Shown here piece after piece: positions 11,442 to 22,517 of a stretch of 64,000 nt of DNA. Position 1 is the stretch's first letter; each line of letters begins with the position of its first letter. This stretch comes from AP-15 sp963702685 (lineage in GTDB: Bacteria > Pseudomonadota > Alphaproteobacteria > ATCC43930 > CGMCC-115725). The DNA is taken from NCBI GenBank assembly GCA_963702685.1, contig CAVPDQ010000008.1, forward strand, positions 309,171-373,170, read 5' to 3'. The position numbers and the translations under genes are program-made. The notes under the pieces are model-generated. The model had not been told where the DNA came from. It was given only the letters and a program-made list of their open reading frames with translations, and did no database searches.

Positions 11442-12272
11442 TCAGGGCCGCAGGACCAGCCCTTCCTGGGCGACGATAGTGCCGGGGCGGGCGGCGGCTG
11501 CGGCCGCGGCGATCCGGTCCATAAACGCGTCGTCATGGCCGGGGTCGTGGTGGAAGACGACCAGCGTGCCCACCTTTGCCGCATCGGCCAGGCGCACGCC
11601 TTCCTCCCAGGTCGAATGGCCCCAATCCTTGTGGGACGGATATTCGGCGTCGGTGTAGGTGGCGTCGTAGATCATCACATCGGCATGGTCGGCCAGACCC
11701 AGCACATTGCGGTCGAGGCCGCCCGGCCGCTGCTCGGTATCGGTGATGTAGGTCACCGTCTTGCCGGCAAATTCGATGCGATACCCGGTGGCGCCGTTCG
11801 GGTGGTTCAACGCAGCGGTCGCGATCCGGATGCCGGGATGCGGCGTCAAGGCGGCGCCGGCGGCAAAATCGACAAACCGGATCTTGGCGGCAAAGATACC
11901 CATCGGCACCGGGAACAACGGCGCGATCATCGTTTTCTTGAGCACCGCTTCGATGCGGACCCCGTTCAAATGGCCGGCCCAGATGCGGATTTGGCTGCGC
12001 GAATCATAGCACGGGGCAAAAAACGGCAAGCCGCAGACATGGTCGAAATGGGTGTGGCTGAAAAACAGGTCGAGCTCGACCGGTGCCGCCGCGCGCATCA
12101 GCTCGTTGCCGGCCACGCGCAGCCCGGTGCCGCCGTCGAACAGCATCAGCCGCTCGCCGCATCTGATCTCGACGCAAGAGGTGTTGCCGCCATAGCGCAC
12201 GGTGTCGGGCCCCGGGCAGGCGATGCTGCCGCGCACGCCCCAAAACCGCACCGAATAATCCGAATGGGCCAA
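11442..12272 (-). CDS. MBL-fold metal-dependent hydrolase
   Basis: 276 residues. The sequence opens VRFWGVRGSIACPGPDTVRYG, typical of the lactamase-like phosphodiesterase group. The metal motif SHTHFDHVCGLPFF (residues about 71-84) supplies HxHxDH. Further ligands are likely in YITDTEQ and VMIYDATYTDAEYP (about 175-215), and in the late VVFHHDPGHDD. Cytoplasmic; comparable proteins are annotated as cyclic-nucleotide or ribonuclease-Z-like hydrolases, but the substrate is not fixed by sequence. It is convergent with the transporter operon and divergent from the small gene at 12453. Confidence 0.85.
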   Translation of the reverse strand: MAHSDYSVRFWGVRGSIACPGPDTVRYGGNTSCVEIRCGERLMLFDGGTGLRVAGNELMRAAAPVELDLFFSHTHFDHVCGLPFFAPCYDSRSQIRIWAGHLNGVRIEAVLKKTMIAPLFPVPMGIFAAKIRFVDFAAGAALTPHPGIRIATAALNHPNGATGYRIEFAGKTVTYITDTEQRPGGLDRNVLGLADHADVMIYDATYTDAEYPSHKDWGHSTWEEGVRLADAAKVGTLVVFHHDPGHDDAFMDRIAAAAAAARPGTIVAQEGLVLRP

Positions 12273-12360
12273 GGCCCAATCCCTCGCCGCGCCACGCTAC
12301 GACCAATATATCGTTGAAATTCGGAAAAAAAGCTAGACGGCACGGCGCGGGCTGCGGGTT

Positions 12361-12391
12361 TTGACGTTTTTTTTCGGGATGTTCATCTAAA
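12361..12391 (+). promoter_or_regulatory. Candidate promoter for the 12453 gene
   Basis: A TTGACG box at 12361-12366 is followed by an A/T-rich stretch and, about 17-19 bases on, CATCTAAA (12384-12391) as a weak -10. It lies in the 180-base gap between two divergent genes, the only place where a start for the rightward genes is expected. Assignment is by eye and weak. Confidence 0.25.
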
Positions 12392-12452
12392 CCTGTCGTT
12401 AACCAGATCGGCTTAGTCAGGGAGCGGTCCCCCCAACCGCAACGAGAAACCG

Positions 12453-12671
12453 ATGCTGCCACCCGATTACCAAGATGCGATCGCGGCATTTTTGCGCACC
12501 AAGGGCGTTACGCGCTGCCCGACGGTATGCGTGGTCCCGACCCAGGCGACGGTCGCCGAAGCCGATCGCGCGGCCTATCGCGACTATGTGGCGGCACGCG
12601 AGGCGGAACGCCGCGAAAGGTTGAGAGCCTCGCAAGAGGCGGCTCGTTTACGGGTGCCGACACTGCTATAG
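12453..12671 (+). CDS. Small conserved-looking protein
   Basis: 72 residues, ATG 12453. N-terminal part MLPPDYQDAIAAFLRTKGVT reads like a compact helix-turn-helix-like or nucleic-acid-binding element, followed by CPTVCVVPTQATVAEADRAA and a charged helical tail (REAERRERLRASQEAARLR). Codon use matches the neighbours and the preceding gap has a plausible promoter, so I treat it as real. Function unknown. It ends 20 bases before the FAD monooxygenase. Confidence 0.6.
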   Translation: MLPPDYQDAIAAFLRTKGVTRCPTVCVVPTQATVAEADRAAYRDYVAAREAERRERLRASQEAARLRVPTLL

Positions 12672-12691
12672 CTGCTGCCGAGGAAGCTGCC

Positions 12692-13915
12692 ATGGCTGCC
12701 GACGACATCTCCGTGCGCTGCTGCATCGCCGGCGGCGGCCCTGCCGGCATGATGCTGGGCCTGCTGCTGGCGCGCGCCGGTGTCGCAGTGCTGGTGCTCG
12801 AAAAGCACGCCGATTTCTTGCGCGATTTTCGCGGCGACACGATCCACGCTTCGACCCTCGAAATCATGCACGAGCTCGGCCTGCTCGACGAATTTTTGCG
12901 CCGGCCGCATCAGGAGGTGCGGCAGTTCGGCGCCCAGATCGGCGGCGCCTTTCTCGACATCGCCGATTTTACCCACCTGCCGACCCACTGCCGCTTTATC
13001 GCCTTGATGCCGCAATGGGATTTCTTGAGCTTCGTGGCCGAAGCGGCGCGCCGCTATCCGGCGTTTCGGCTCGAAATGGAGGCCGAGGTTACCGATCTGG
13101 TCGAGACCGGCGGGCGGGTGACCGGGTTGCGCGCCGAGACTCCGGAGGGCGAGCTCATCGTGCATGCCGATCTCGTCGTCGGCGCCGATGGGCGGCATTC
13201 GACGGTGCGCGAAAAGGCCGGGCTCCGGGGTGTCGATTTCGGCGCGCCGATGGATGTGTTGTGGACGCGGGTGTCGCGGCGGCCGGGCGATCCGGGGCAG
13301 ATCCTGGGGCGGGCGGATGCCGGCCGGTTTCTCGTGATGCTCGATCGCGGCGACTATTGGCAATGCGCGTTCGTGATCCCGAAGGGCGGGTTCGACGAGC
13401 TCAAGGGCCGCGGCTTGCCGACGTTCCGCGACGAGGTCGTGGCGCTGGCACCCTATCTCGCCGATCGGATCGGCGAAATCGACGACTGGTCGCAGGTCAG
13501 GCTGCTGACCGTCGCAGTCGATCGGCTGCAGAGGTGGCACCGGCCAGGCCTCTTGTGCATCGGCGACGCCGCCCATGCGATGTCGCCGGTCGGCGGCGTC
13601 GGCATCAACCTCGCGATCCAGGATGCGGTCGCCGCCGCCAACATCCTGGCCGCGCGGCTGCTGCAAGGAGCGGCTTCGGACGACGATCTTCACCGGGTCC
13701 AGCGCCGCCGCACCTTCCCGACCTGGGCGACCCAGCGCTTGCAGCTGTTTATTCAGAACCGGGTGATCCGCCGCGTCCTGCAGCCCGATGCGCGGCCGAA
13801 GCCGCCCTTCGCTTTCAAGCTCTTGGGCTGGCTGCCGTTTCTGCGCCGCATCCCGGCCCGGCTGATCGGCCTCGGGTTTCGCCCGGAGCACGTCGAGAGT
13901 TCCGCCCAGGCTTGA
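12692..13915 (+). CDS. FAD-dependent monooxygenase (aromatic hydroxylase type)
   Basis: 407 residues from ATG 12692. The FAD-binding Rossmann motif CCIAGGGPAGMMLGLLLARAG lies at residues about 9-29, followed by LVLEKH. The DG motif is VVGADGRHSTVR (about 162-173), and the second FAD motif GLLCIGDAAHAMSPVGGVGI (about 285-304) contains the GD element. This is the PHBH/UbiH-like class, which hydroxylates aromatic or ubiquinone-type substrates with NAD(P)H and O2. No neighbouring pathway gene identifies the substrate. Start chosen because the motif begins right after it. Confidence 0.88.
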   Translation: MAADDISVRCCIAGGGPAGMMLGLLLARAGVAVLVLEKHADFLRDFRGDTIHASTLEIMHELGLLDEFLRRPHQEVRQFGAQIGGAFLDIADFTHLPTHCRFIALMPQWDFLSFVAEAARRYPAFRLEMEAEVTDLVETGGRVTGLRAETPEGELIVHADLVVGADGRHSTVREKAGLRGVDFGAPMDVLWTRVSRRPGDPGQILGRADAGRFLVMLDRGDYWQCAFVIPKGGFDELKGRGLPTFRDEVVALAPYLADRIGEIDDWSQVRLLTVAVDRLQRWHRPGLLCIGDAAHAMSPVGGVGINLAIQDAVAAANILAARLLQGAASDDDLHRVQRRRTFPTWATQRLQLFIQNRVIRRVLQPDARPKPPFAFKLLGWLPFLRRIPARLIGLGFRPEHVESSAQA

Positions 13916-13973
13916 TGCCGCGGCGGCAATCGTTCTCTAATCGCGCTCCCGCCGCCGGCAAGGGAAGAACGCG

Positions 13974-14159
13974 ATGAATTCCGAGGATCTCGGCCGCCAG
14001 GCCGCCGAAATCGGTCTCGACCTCAACCCGCACGAGCTCGCGCAATTGGCGCGGGCGACGGCGCTGGCGCGGCGTCTGGCCGATCGGCTGCCGCGCGACC
14101 TGCCGCTCGACGCGGAGCCGGCGCTGGTGTTGCGCTTGCGGCGGCGGGTGCCGCAATGA
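13974..14159 (+). CDS. AtzG/GatC-like small amidase subunit
   Basis: 61 residues, ATG 13974 after GGGAAGAACGCG, overlapping the amidase start by 4 bases (ATGA). The helical sequence with LNPHELAQLARATALARRLA resembles AtzG-type (DUF4089) partner proteins that wrap around AtzE-type amidases, much as GatC does with GatA. The overlap with an AtzE-like gene is the main support. Likely a structural chaperone or subunit of the amidase complex in the cytoplasm. Confidence 0.65.
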   Translation: MNSEDLGRQAAEIGLDLNPHELAQLARATALARRLADRLPRDLPLDAEPALVLRLRRRVPQ

Positions 14160-15556
14160 GCGGGTCGCTCGCCTATCTCGGGCTCGCCGAGGCGGCGCGA
14201 GAAATCCGCCGCCGCGAGCTGTCGCCGGTCGAGCTGACGCAGACGCTGATCAGCCGCATCGAGCAGCTCGATCCGGCGCTCAACGCATTCCTGAGGTTCA
14301 CGCCCGAGGCAGCGCTGGGAGAGGCCAAGGCGGCCGAAGCCGAGATCGCCGCCGGGCGTTGGCGCGGCCCGATGCACGGCGTCCCCTACGCGCTCAAGGA
14401 CATCATCGACTATGCCGGGCTGCCGACGACCGCGCATTCAAAGGTGCTCGCCGGCAATATCGCCAAGGAGGACGCGTTTGTCGCGGCTCGGCTGAGGGTG
14501 GCGGGCGGGGTCCATCTCGGCAAATTGTCGACGCATGAATTCGCGATCGGCGGGCCGAGCTTCGACCTGCCGTGGCCGCCGGCGCGCAACCCGTGGAGCC
14601 GCGAGCATTTCCCGGGCGGCTCGTCGAGCGGGTCGGGTGCGGGTCTCGCCGCCGGTTTTTTCCCGGCCGCCCTCGGCACCGACACCGGCGGCTCGGTGCG
14701 CAACCCGGCCTCGATGTGCGGTATCGCCGGGATGAAGCCAACCTATGGCCGGGTCAGCCGGCGCGGCGTCGTGCCGTTGGCGCAATCCCTCGACCATGTC
14801 GGGCCGATGACCCGGGGGGTGCGCGACAACGCGATGCTGCTGGCGGTGATCGCCGGCCACGACCCGCAAGATCCCGCAAGCGCCGACGAGCCGGTCGACG
14901 ACTATCTCGCCGCGATCGACCAAGGGGTGCGCGGCTTGCGGATCGGCGCTCTGCGCCATTTCTACACCGAGGATTGCGCGGCCGACCCGGAGCAGGGCGC
15001 CGCCATCGAAGACGCGCTCGCGATCTGGCGCGACGCCGGCGCCGTCATCGAGGAAGTCCGGCTGCCGCCGCTCGAAGCATGGAACGCGCCGACCCGCGTG
15101 ATCATCGCCGCCGAGGCGTTTGCCGTGCACGAGCGTTGGCTGCGCGAGCGGCCCGGCGATTACGGCGCGCGCGGCCGCGAACGGCTGCTGCAAGGGGCAT
15201 TGCTGCGCGCCGCCGACTACATTCAGGCGCAGCGCCAGCGCGCGCAGCTGACGGGGATGATGGCCGAGGCGATGCGCGGCCTCGACGCGCTCGTGACGGT
15301 ATCGAGCCACGACCCCGCGCCCCGCATCGACGACGATACGGCACTCGCCCATGCTTATGAACGCCAGGCCCGCATGCCGTTCAACCTGACGGGCTACCCG
15401 GCGCTCGTCATCCCGGCCGGCTTCACCCGCGCCCAGCACCTGCCCTTGTCCGTGCAGATCGTCGGCCACCCGTTTGAGGAGGCGGCGGTTTATCGCATCG
15501 CTCAGGCGTACGAAGCCGCCACCCATTGGGTCGACCGGCACCCGCCGCTCGAATGA
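14156..15556 (+). CDS. AtzE-like amidase (amidase-signature family)
   Basis: 466 residues. The Ser-cisSer-Lys triad is visible: lysine in PYALKDIIDYAG (residues about 79-90), cis-serine in GGSSSGSGAGLA (about 158-169) and nucleophile in GTDTGGSVRNPAS (about 178-190). With the AtzG-like partner upstream, the best match is the AtzE family, which deaminates 1-carboxybiuret-like ureides; other amide substrates are possible. The gene overlaps both neighbours by 4 bases, so amidase subunit, amidase and the HugZ-like protein are made together. Confidence 0.85.
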   Translation: MSGSLAYLGLAEAAREIRRRELSPVELTQTLISRIEQLDPALNAFLRFTPEAALGEAKAAEAEIAAGRWRGPMHGVPYALKDIIDYAGLPTTAHSKVLAGNIAKEDAFVAARLRVAGGVHLGKLSTHEFAIGGPSFDLPWPPARNPWSREHFPGGSSSGSGAGLAAGFFPAALGTDTGGSVRNPASMCGIAGMKPTYGRVSRRGVVPLAQSLDHVGPMTRGVRDNAMLLAVIAGHDPQDPASADEPVDDYLAAIDQGVRGLRIGALRHFYTEDCAADPEQGAAIEDALAIWRDAGAVIEEVRLPPLEAWNAPTRVIIAAEAFAVHERWLRERPGDYGARGRERLLQGALLRAADYIQAQRQRAQLTGMMAEAMRGLDALVTVSSHDPAPRIDDDTALAHAYERQARMPFNLTGYPALVIPAGFTRAQHLPLSVQIVGHPFEEAAVYRIAQAYEAATHWVDRHPPLE

Positions 15557-16269
15557 GCCCGCGCGCGCAAGATCCCGACGCCGCGATTATCGCCCGGCGG
15601 CTGGTGCGAGGCTGCGACCGGGGCGCACTCGCCACCAGCTTCGAGGGCGCGCCCTATGCCTCGCTCGTGCTGGTCGCGGCCGATCTCGACGCGAGCCCGC
15701 TGCTGCTGCTCTCCGACCTCGCTCAGCACAGCCGCAACATCGCCTTCGACCCGCGCGTCTCGCTGCTCTTCGACGGCACCGCCGGTCGTGACGACCCGCT
15801 CACCGGCCCGCGCCTCACCCTGCTCGGGCGGGCCGAAGCTGTCCCCGCGCCGGGTTTGCGCGAGCGCTTTGTCCGGCATCACCCGACGAGTGCGGCCTAT
15901 GCCGGGTTTGCCGATTTCCGGCTCTACCGCGTTGCCGCCGAGCGCGGGCATCTGGTTGCCGGCTTTGGCCGGATCGAGTGGATCGACGGGTGCCGGCTGA
16001 AGCTCGGCGCCGATGCCGAGGGGCTCGCCGCGACGGAGGCAGCAATTGTTGCCGAGATCAACCGGGATCGCGCCGAATTGATCGCGTCGATCGCACAGCG
16101 CTCGCTGGGGCGCACGGGCGATGGCTGGCGGCTGATCGGCCTCGACCCGGAGGGGGCCGATCTGCGGTGCGGCGGCGAGACCGCCCGGCTCGATTTCGCG
16201 ACCGCTGCTGCGACGCCGGAAGCGGGGCGCGCGAAGCTCTGCGAGCTTGCCGACGCCGCGCGCAAATAA
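15553..16269 (+). CDS. HugZ-like pyridoxamine-phosphate oxidase-fold protein
   Basis: 238 residues from ATG 15553 (ATGA overlap with the amidase). N-terminal split-barrel domain (residues about 10-145): GALATSFEGAPYASLVLVAA and SRNIAFDPRVSLLFD are the flavin/heme-barrel strands. The C-terminal domain (about 155-235), with EINRDRAELIASIA and WRLIGLDPEGADLR, is DUF2470-like. This two-domain order is that of HugZ heme-utilisation proteins and plant relatives. Cytoplasmic; role in heme handling is inferred from family only. Confidence 0.8.
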   Translation: MSPRAQDPDAAIIARRLVRGCDRGALATSFEGAPYASLVLVAADLDASPLLLLSDLAQHSRNIAFDPRVSLLFDGTAGRDDPLTGPRLTLLGRAEAVPAPGLRERFVRHHPTSAAYAGFADFRLYRVAAERGHLVAGFGRIEWIDGCRLKLGADAEGLAATEAAIVAEINRDRAELIASIAQRSLGRTGDGWRLIGLDPEGADLRCGGETARLDFATAAATPEAGRAKLCELADAARK

Positions 16270-16289
16270 CGCAGAAGTCGGGAGAACTT

Positions 16290-16315
16290 TTGACACAAGC
16301 GGCAGTGTATGATAC
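16290..16315 (+). promoter_or_regulatory. Possible promoter elements upstream of pckA
   Basis: A consensus-like TTGACA (16290-16295) stands in the 133-base gap before pckA. TATGAT (16308-16313) follows, but only 12 bases downstream, shorter than the normal 16-18, so these may not be used as a pair. Low-confidence observation. Confidence 0.25.
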
Positions 16316-16402
16316 GGGCGCGGCGACAAATGGGGCGCGGACGTGCCCAAGGCGCGCCGGGCCCGCCCCCAGGAGGAAATGTCGCATGAAGAGGACGATC
16401 CG

Positions 16403-18000
<1,598 letters not shown>

Positions 18001-18004
<4 letters not shown>

Positions 18005-20046
18005 ACAGCTGCTGTCTCGCCTCCGCTCAGCCCGCGCTGGGCGAGGAGGGCGGCGATTTTCGGCTCGCGGCCGCGAAAGGCGCGGTAGAGCGCCATCGGG
18101 TCGCGAGTATCGCCGGCGCTGTAGATATCTTCGAGGCGCGAGGCCAGCGCGGGATCGAACACGTCGCCCTTTTCGGTGAAGGCGGCAAAGCCGTCGGCGT
18201 CCAGGACTTCGGCCCAGAGATAGGCGTAATAGCCGGCGGCGTAGCCCCCGCCATTGAACAAATGCCCGAAATGCACCGGGCGGTGGCGCAAGCCGATCTC
18301 CTTTGGCACCTCGAACCGCGCGAGGAACTGGCGCTCGAAGGCGTTGATCTCCAGCGCCGCCGAGGGCGGAGCACGGTGCAGCTCCATATCGATGAGGGCT
18401 GCGGCGGTGTATTCGACCGTGGCAAAGCCCTGGTTGAAGGTGTGCGCAGCAAGGAGCCGGCGCAGCAATTCCTCGGGGATCGGCTCGCCCGTTTGATAAT
18501 GCCGGGCATAGCGGCGCAAGGTCTGCGGCGCCGACATCCAATGCTCGAAAATCTGCGACGGGAACTCGACAAAATCGCGCCGCACCGAGGTCCCCGATTG
18601 CGAGCGGTAGCGCACCCGGCTCAAGAGCCCGTGCAAGGCGTGGCCGAATTCGTGGAACAGCGTGCGCGCGTCGTCGAAGCTCAACAGCGTCGGGTCGCCT
18701 TTGATAAAGTTATTGTTGTTGACGACAATCGGCGCGACCGGAGCATCGAGCATCTGCTGGTCGCGGTAGCGGCTCATCCAGGCGCCCGAGCGCTTGCCGG
18801 GGCGAGCGAAATTGTCGTGTAGAAAAAGGCCGACATGATGGCCTGCCCGGTCGCGCACCTCCCAGGCCCGCACATCCGGGTGATAGACGGCGACATCCGG
18901 GCGCGGCGCAAAGCTGACGCCGAAGAGCTGCCCGGCGGTGTCGAACGCCGCCTCGACCATGCGGTCGAGCACGAAATACGGTTTCAGCTCGGCCTCGTCC
19001 AAATCGTATTCGGCCTGCCGCACCCGTTCGGCGTAATAGCGCCAGTCCCACGGCTCGATTGCGGTGTTGAGCCCGTCGGCGGCAGCGGCCCGCTCGATTT
19101 CCGACAATTCCGCCCGCGCCTTTGCCTTTGCCGGGCGCCACACCTGCAGCAGCAGCTTCTCGACCGCGGCGGCATCCTTGGCCATCGAATCGTCGAGCCG
19201 ATAGGCAGCGTAATCGGGATAGCCGAGCAGCCGCGCCTGCTCGGCCCGCAGCGCGATGATTTCCGCGATCAGCGGCGCGTTGTCGGCAGCTCCTTGATGA
19301 CCGCCGCGCGCGGTCCATGCCTGCCACACGGTGTGGCGCAGATCGCGGCGCGCCGAAAACGTCAGAAACGGCTCGACCGACGAGCGCGCCAAGCTCACGA
19401 CATGGCGGCCATCGAGCCCGCGCTCGGCCGCGGCCTGGGCAGCGGCGCTGCGGGCAAAAGCCGGCAGCCCGTCGAGGTCGGCGTCGGCGAGCACCAACTG
19501 CCAATCGCGCTCGTCATGCAGCACGTTCTGGCCAAAGAGCGTGTGCAAGCTCGCCAGCCGCTCGCCGATCGCCGCCATCCGCTCCTTTTCGCCCGCCCCC
19601 AGCATCGCCCCCGCGCGCACAAAGCGAAGCCGGTGCCGTTCGAGAAGCCGCATCTGGTCCTCGGCGAGACCGAGCTCCGCCCGCCGCGCGTGCAGCCCAT
19701 CGACCCTTGCGAAAAGCGCCGGATCGAGCGCGATCTGCGTCTGATGCCGGGCGAGCTTTGGCGCGTAATCGCGCGCGATCGCTTCGAGCGCCTCGTTCGA
19801 ATTGCTCGATTCGAGGTTGAAGAACACCCGGCTCACCCGGTCGAGAAGCTGCCCGCTGCGTTCGAGCGCCTCGATCGTGTCGGCAAAGCCCGGCGGCTCG
19901 GCCCCGCTCGCGATCGCGGCGATCTCGGCATTCTGCTCGGCCATGCCGCGCTCGAAGGCCGGCGCGAAATGCCCGGGCCGGATGCGGTCGAAGGGCGGCG
20001 CGCCAAACGGCGTATTCCATTCCTCGAAAAACGGGTTCTCGCTCAT
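18001..20046 (-). CDS. M3 family oligopeptidase / peptidyl-dipeptidase (Dcp-like)
   Basis: 681 residues from ATG 20046. The zinc motif HEFGHALHGLLS (about residue 465 onward) is the HExGH signature of thimet-type peptidases, with the third ligand glutamate expected in the FVEFPSQIFEHW segment. The N-terminus ENPFFEEWNTPFGAPPFDRI and overall length match Dcp/PrlC proteins that degrade short peptides in the cytoplasm. An open frame extends far upstream of 20046 but only as a shadow of the amidohydrolase. Divergent from the gene at 20134 with 87 bases between. Confidence 0.93.
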
Positions 20047-20133
20047 TCGCTGCTCCGGCAGCTCGTGATCCGGTGCATGATACCATCGAAACGCCGACCG
20101 CGCCTTGCCGGATCGGGTCAGAGGGGGAGACCG

Positions 20134-21177
20134 ATGCAAACCGCACCATCCGCGCCTGTGACGAGCCTGCATCTGCCGGTGCGCGCCGATTGGCTCGACC
20201 GCCGCCGCGAAGAGATCATCGAGCCCGATCTGCCGATCGTCGATCCGCACCATCACCTGGTCGAGCGGCCCGAGACCGGGCGCTATCTGCTGCCGGAGCT
20301 GCTCGCCGATATCGGCAGCGGCCACAACATCACCGCTACGGTTTATCTCGAATGGCTGTCGATGCACCGCGCGCAAGGTCCGGCCGATTTGCGCCCGGTC
20401 GGCGAAATCGAGTTCGCCAACGGGGTCGCCGCGATGAGCGCGAGCGGCACCTACGGCGCGGCCCGGGCCTGCGCCGGCATCGTCGGGCATGCCGACCTCG
20501 CCCTCGGCGCCGCGGTGGAGAAGGTGCTCGAGGCGCAAATCGAAGCCGGCGGCGGCCGGTATCGCGGCATCCGCTTTATCACCGCCTCGCACCCGGACCA
20601 GGCGGCCTGGGGGTCGCCGGTGACACGCCCCGAGGGGTTGCTGAGCGACCGCAGGCTGCGCGAAGGCTTTGCCCGGCTCGCCCCGCTCGGCCTCAGCTTC
20701 GACGCCTGGATGTACCACACCCAGCTCGCCGATCTCGGCGATCTCGCGCGCCGCTTTCCGGCAACGCAGATCGTGCTCGACCATGTCGGCGGGCCGATCG
20801 GCCTCGGCCGCTATGCCGGCCGGCGCGACGAAGTCTTCGCCGAGTGGCGCGGGCGAATTCGCGACCTCGCCCAATGCCCCAATGTCCACATCAAGCTCGG
20901 CGGGCTCGGCATGCGCATGTTCGGGTTCGACGTCCACACCCGCGACGCGCCGCCGAGCTCGGAGGAGCTCGCCGCCGCCTGGCGCCCGTATATCGAGACC
21001 TCTATCGAGGCGTTCGGCCCGACCCGCGCGATGTTCGAAAGCAACTTCCCGGTCGATAAAGGCAGCTGCAGCTACCACGTCTTGTGGAACGCCTTCAAAC
21101 GCATCGCCGCACAATATTCCGCCGCCGAGAAAGCCGCCCTCTTCGCCGGAACCGCGACCAAATTCTACCGGCTCTAA
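20134..21177 (+). CDS. Amidohydrolase family protein (COG3618, TIM-barrel hydrolase)
   Basis: 347 residues from ATG 20134, preceded by GAGGGGGAGA as ribosome binding site. LPIVDPHHHLVERP (residues about 33-46) gives the HxH metal site of the first strand. Later elements are RGIRFITASHP, VLDHVGGPIGLGRY and MFESNFPVDKGSCSYHVLWN (about 301-320), the last holding the catalytic aspartate. The family hydrolyses lactones or decarboxylates aromatic acids; which applies here is unknown. Stop overlaps the convergent 21174 gene by 4 bases. Confidence 0.85.
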   Translation: MQTAPSAPVTSLHLPVRADWLDRRREEIIEPDLPIVDPHHHLVERPETGRYLLPELLADIGSGHNITATVYLEWLSMHRAQGPADLRPVGEIEFANGVAAMSASGTYGAARACAGIVGHADLALGAAVEKVLEAQIEAGGGRYRGIRFITASHPDQAAWGSPVTRPEGLLSDRRLREGFARLAPLGLSFDAWMYHTQLADLGDLARRFPATQIVLDHVGGPIGLGRYAGRRDEVFAEWRGRIRDLAQCPNVHIKLGGLGMRMFGFDVHTRDAPPSSEELAAAWRPYIETSIEAFGPTRAMFESNFPVDKGSCSYHVLWNAFKRIAAQYSAAEKAALFAGTATKFYRL

Positions 21178-21548
21178 GTCCGCAACGCCCTCAGCCCGCG
21201 GATCATGCCCGCCGTGTCGATCCGTCCATTCCAGTAGTCAACCAGCAGATCAACATTCAGCGCGATCCACTCGAACACAAGCTGCGCATCCATTGAGGAC
21301 AGTCGACCCGCAATCAGCCGCGGCGTCGGCCGGACACCCACGGTCGCGGTGTTTGCGATGTCCATCTGATTGCCGTGCGTCATGTTGACCTTGACGCGGA
21401 CATCGTGGCGCGCCTTGCCGCGCGGCGAAACCCAGACGGTCATCGGCAGCCCGGTCGTATCGGGATAGAGATTTGCCATCTCGAACAGGTCCCGGGCGTC
21501 CGGTTCGCCCATTATTTCGGCGTCGAAGGCTTGTCCTTTTGTCCGCAT
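21174..21548 (-). CDS. Hypothetical protein
   Basis: 124 residues. The middle, TTGLPMTVWVSPRGKARHDV and VRVKVNMTHGNQMDIANTATVGV, looks like a compact beta-rich domain followed by a helical tail ending in DYWNGRIDTAGMIRGLRAL. I have no family name for it. It is convergent with the amidohydrolase (4-base stop overlap) and lies 19 bases beyond the VOC gene stop on the same strand side; it may be transcribed separately. Confidence 0.55.
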   Translation of the reverse strand: MRTKGQAFDAEIMGEPDARDLFEMANLYPDTTGLPMTVWVSPRGKARHDVRVKVNMTHGNQMDIANTATVGVRPTPRLIAGRLSSMDAQLVFEWIALNVDLLVDYWNGRIDTAGMIRGLRALRT

Positions 21549-21567
21549 GATCGGCCACCTATCAAAC

Positions 21568-22482
21568 TTATCTCACCTCGACCAGCTCGATGGCTTCGCG
21601 GCTCGGGCCTTCGATCATGACCGCGCGGGTGTCGCCCAAGGGGTAGAGGTCTTCGAGGAAAGTGACACCTTCGCCGCGCAATTTGGCGACCCAGGCGTCG
21701 AGGTCGGCGACGGAGAGCGCGATGTGGTCCTGCAATTGGCCGCGCGACGGGGCGAGCGGCTCGTCGCCCTGGTTCGCGTACCACATCATCGACACGTCGC
21801 CGAACTCGACCCCGGCGCGCGGGGTGCGGAACATGCCTTCCGCGTTCAGCGCCGGCCAGGTGCGGTCGGGGCCGCGGCGCATCCCCTCGGGGGCCGCCGC
21901 CGGCGCATAGCCCGGCCGCACCGGCGCGTTCAGATGCGTCTGGTACCAGTGGAACGCGGCAATCGGGTCTTCCTGGTAGAGATGGACATGGTTGAAGCGC
22001 TCGACCGGGTGGTTGCCGGCATATTCGACGAGCGCCTCGTCGGGCCCCTTCATATAGGAAAATCCGCCGCCGCCCGCCGGGCCCAGACCCTTTGCCTTCG
22101 CCTCGGCGATCTGCGCGCGGGTGAGGCCGAGGACACCGCCGAGATTGGGCCAGGTATCGCTGCTGATCTCGACGCTGCCGCCTTCGTCGGTCGTGTAGAG
22201 CGGCAGCAATTCGACCTCGCTCCGCGCCCGGTAGCCGGCGAGGCTGGCGCGGGCGTCGGTGACATGCCAGCCGAAATGCCAGATCGCGCTTTGCGGCCCG
22301 GTCGGCGGCGGCTTATCCACCTTGGTGAACAGCACGAGCACGTCGTTTGCCGATTTGAGCGCCGGGAACCCGCCCCAGCTCGCCTTTGCGCTGCACGCGA
22401 ATTGCCGCGTGTAAAAGCCGATCGCCGCCTCGGGATCGACCGAGTTCAGGTGCAGGTGATGAAAGCCGGGGGCGGGAAGCAT
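21568..22482 (-). CDS. Two-domain VOC (glyoxalase/dioxygenase superfamily) protein
   Basis: 304 residues from ATG 22482, chosen because GGAGGAAACCAC precedes it; nine more codons are open upstream. Domain 1 (about 1-125) starts GFHHLHLNSVDPEAAIGFYT. Domain 2 (about 155-300) has FNHVHLYQEDPIAAFHWYQT, LQDHIALSVADLDAWV and EAIELVEV, which supply the two histidines and glutamate of a VOC metal site. Likely a metal-dependent isomerase, lyase or dioxygenase. It follows the TPP decarboxylase beta gene by 35 bases on the same strand, suggesting one catabolic operon. Confidence 0.8.
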   Translation of the reverse strand: MLPAPGFHHLHLNSVDPEAAIGFYTRQFACSAKASWGGFPALKSANDVLVLFTKVDKPPPTGPQSAIWHFGWHVTDARASLAGYRARSEVELLPLYTTDEGGSVEISSDTWPNLGGVLGLTRAQIAEAKAKGLGPAGGGGFSYMKGPDEALVEYAGNHPVERFNHVHLYQEDPIAAFHWYQTHLNAPVRPGYAPAAAPEGMRRGPDRTWPALNAEGMFRTPRAGVEFGDVSMMWYANQGDEPLAPSRGQLQDHIALSVADLDAWVAKLRGEGVTFLEDLYPLGDTRAVMIEGPSREAIELVEVR

Positions 22483-22517
22483 GTGGTTTCCTCCTCGAAA
22501 AATCAGCACGCGAAAAG

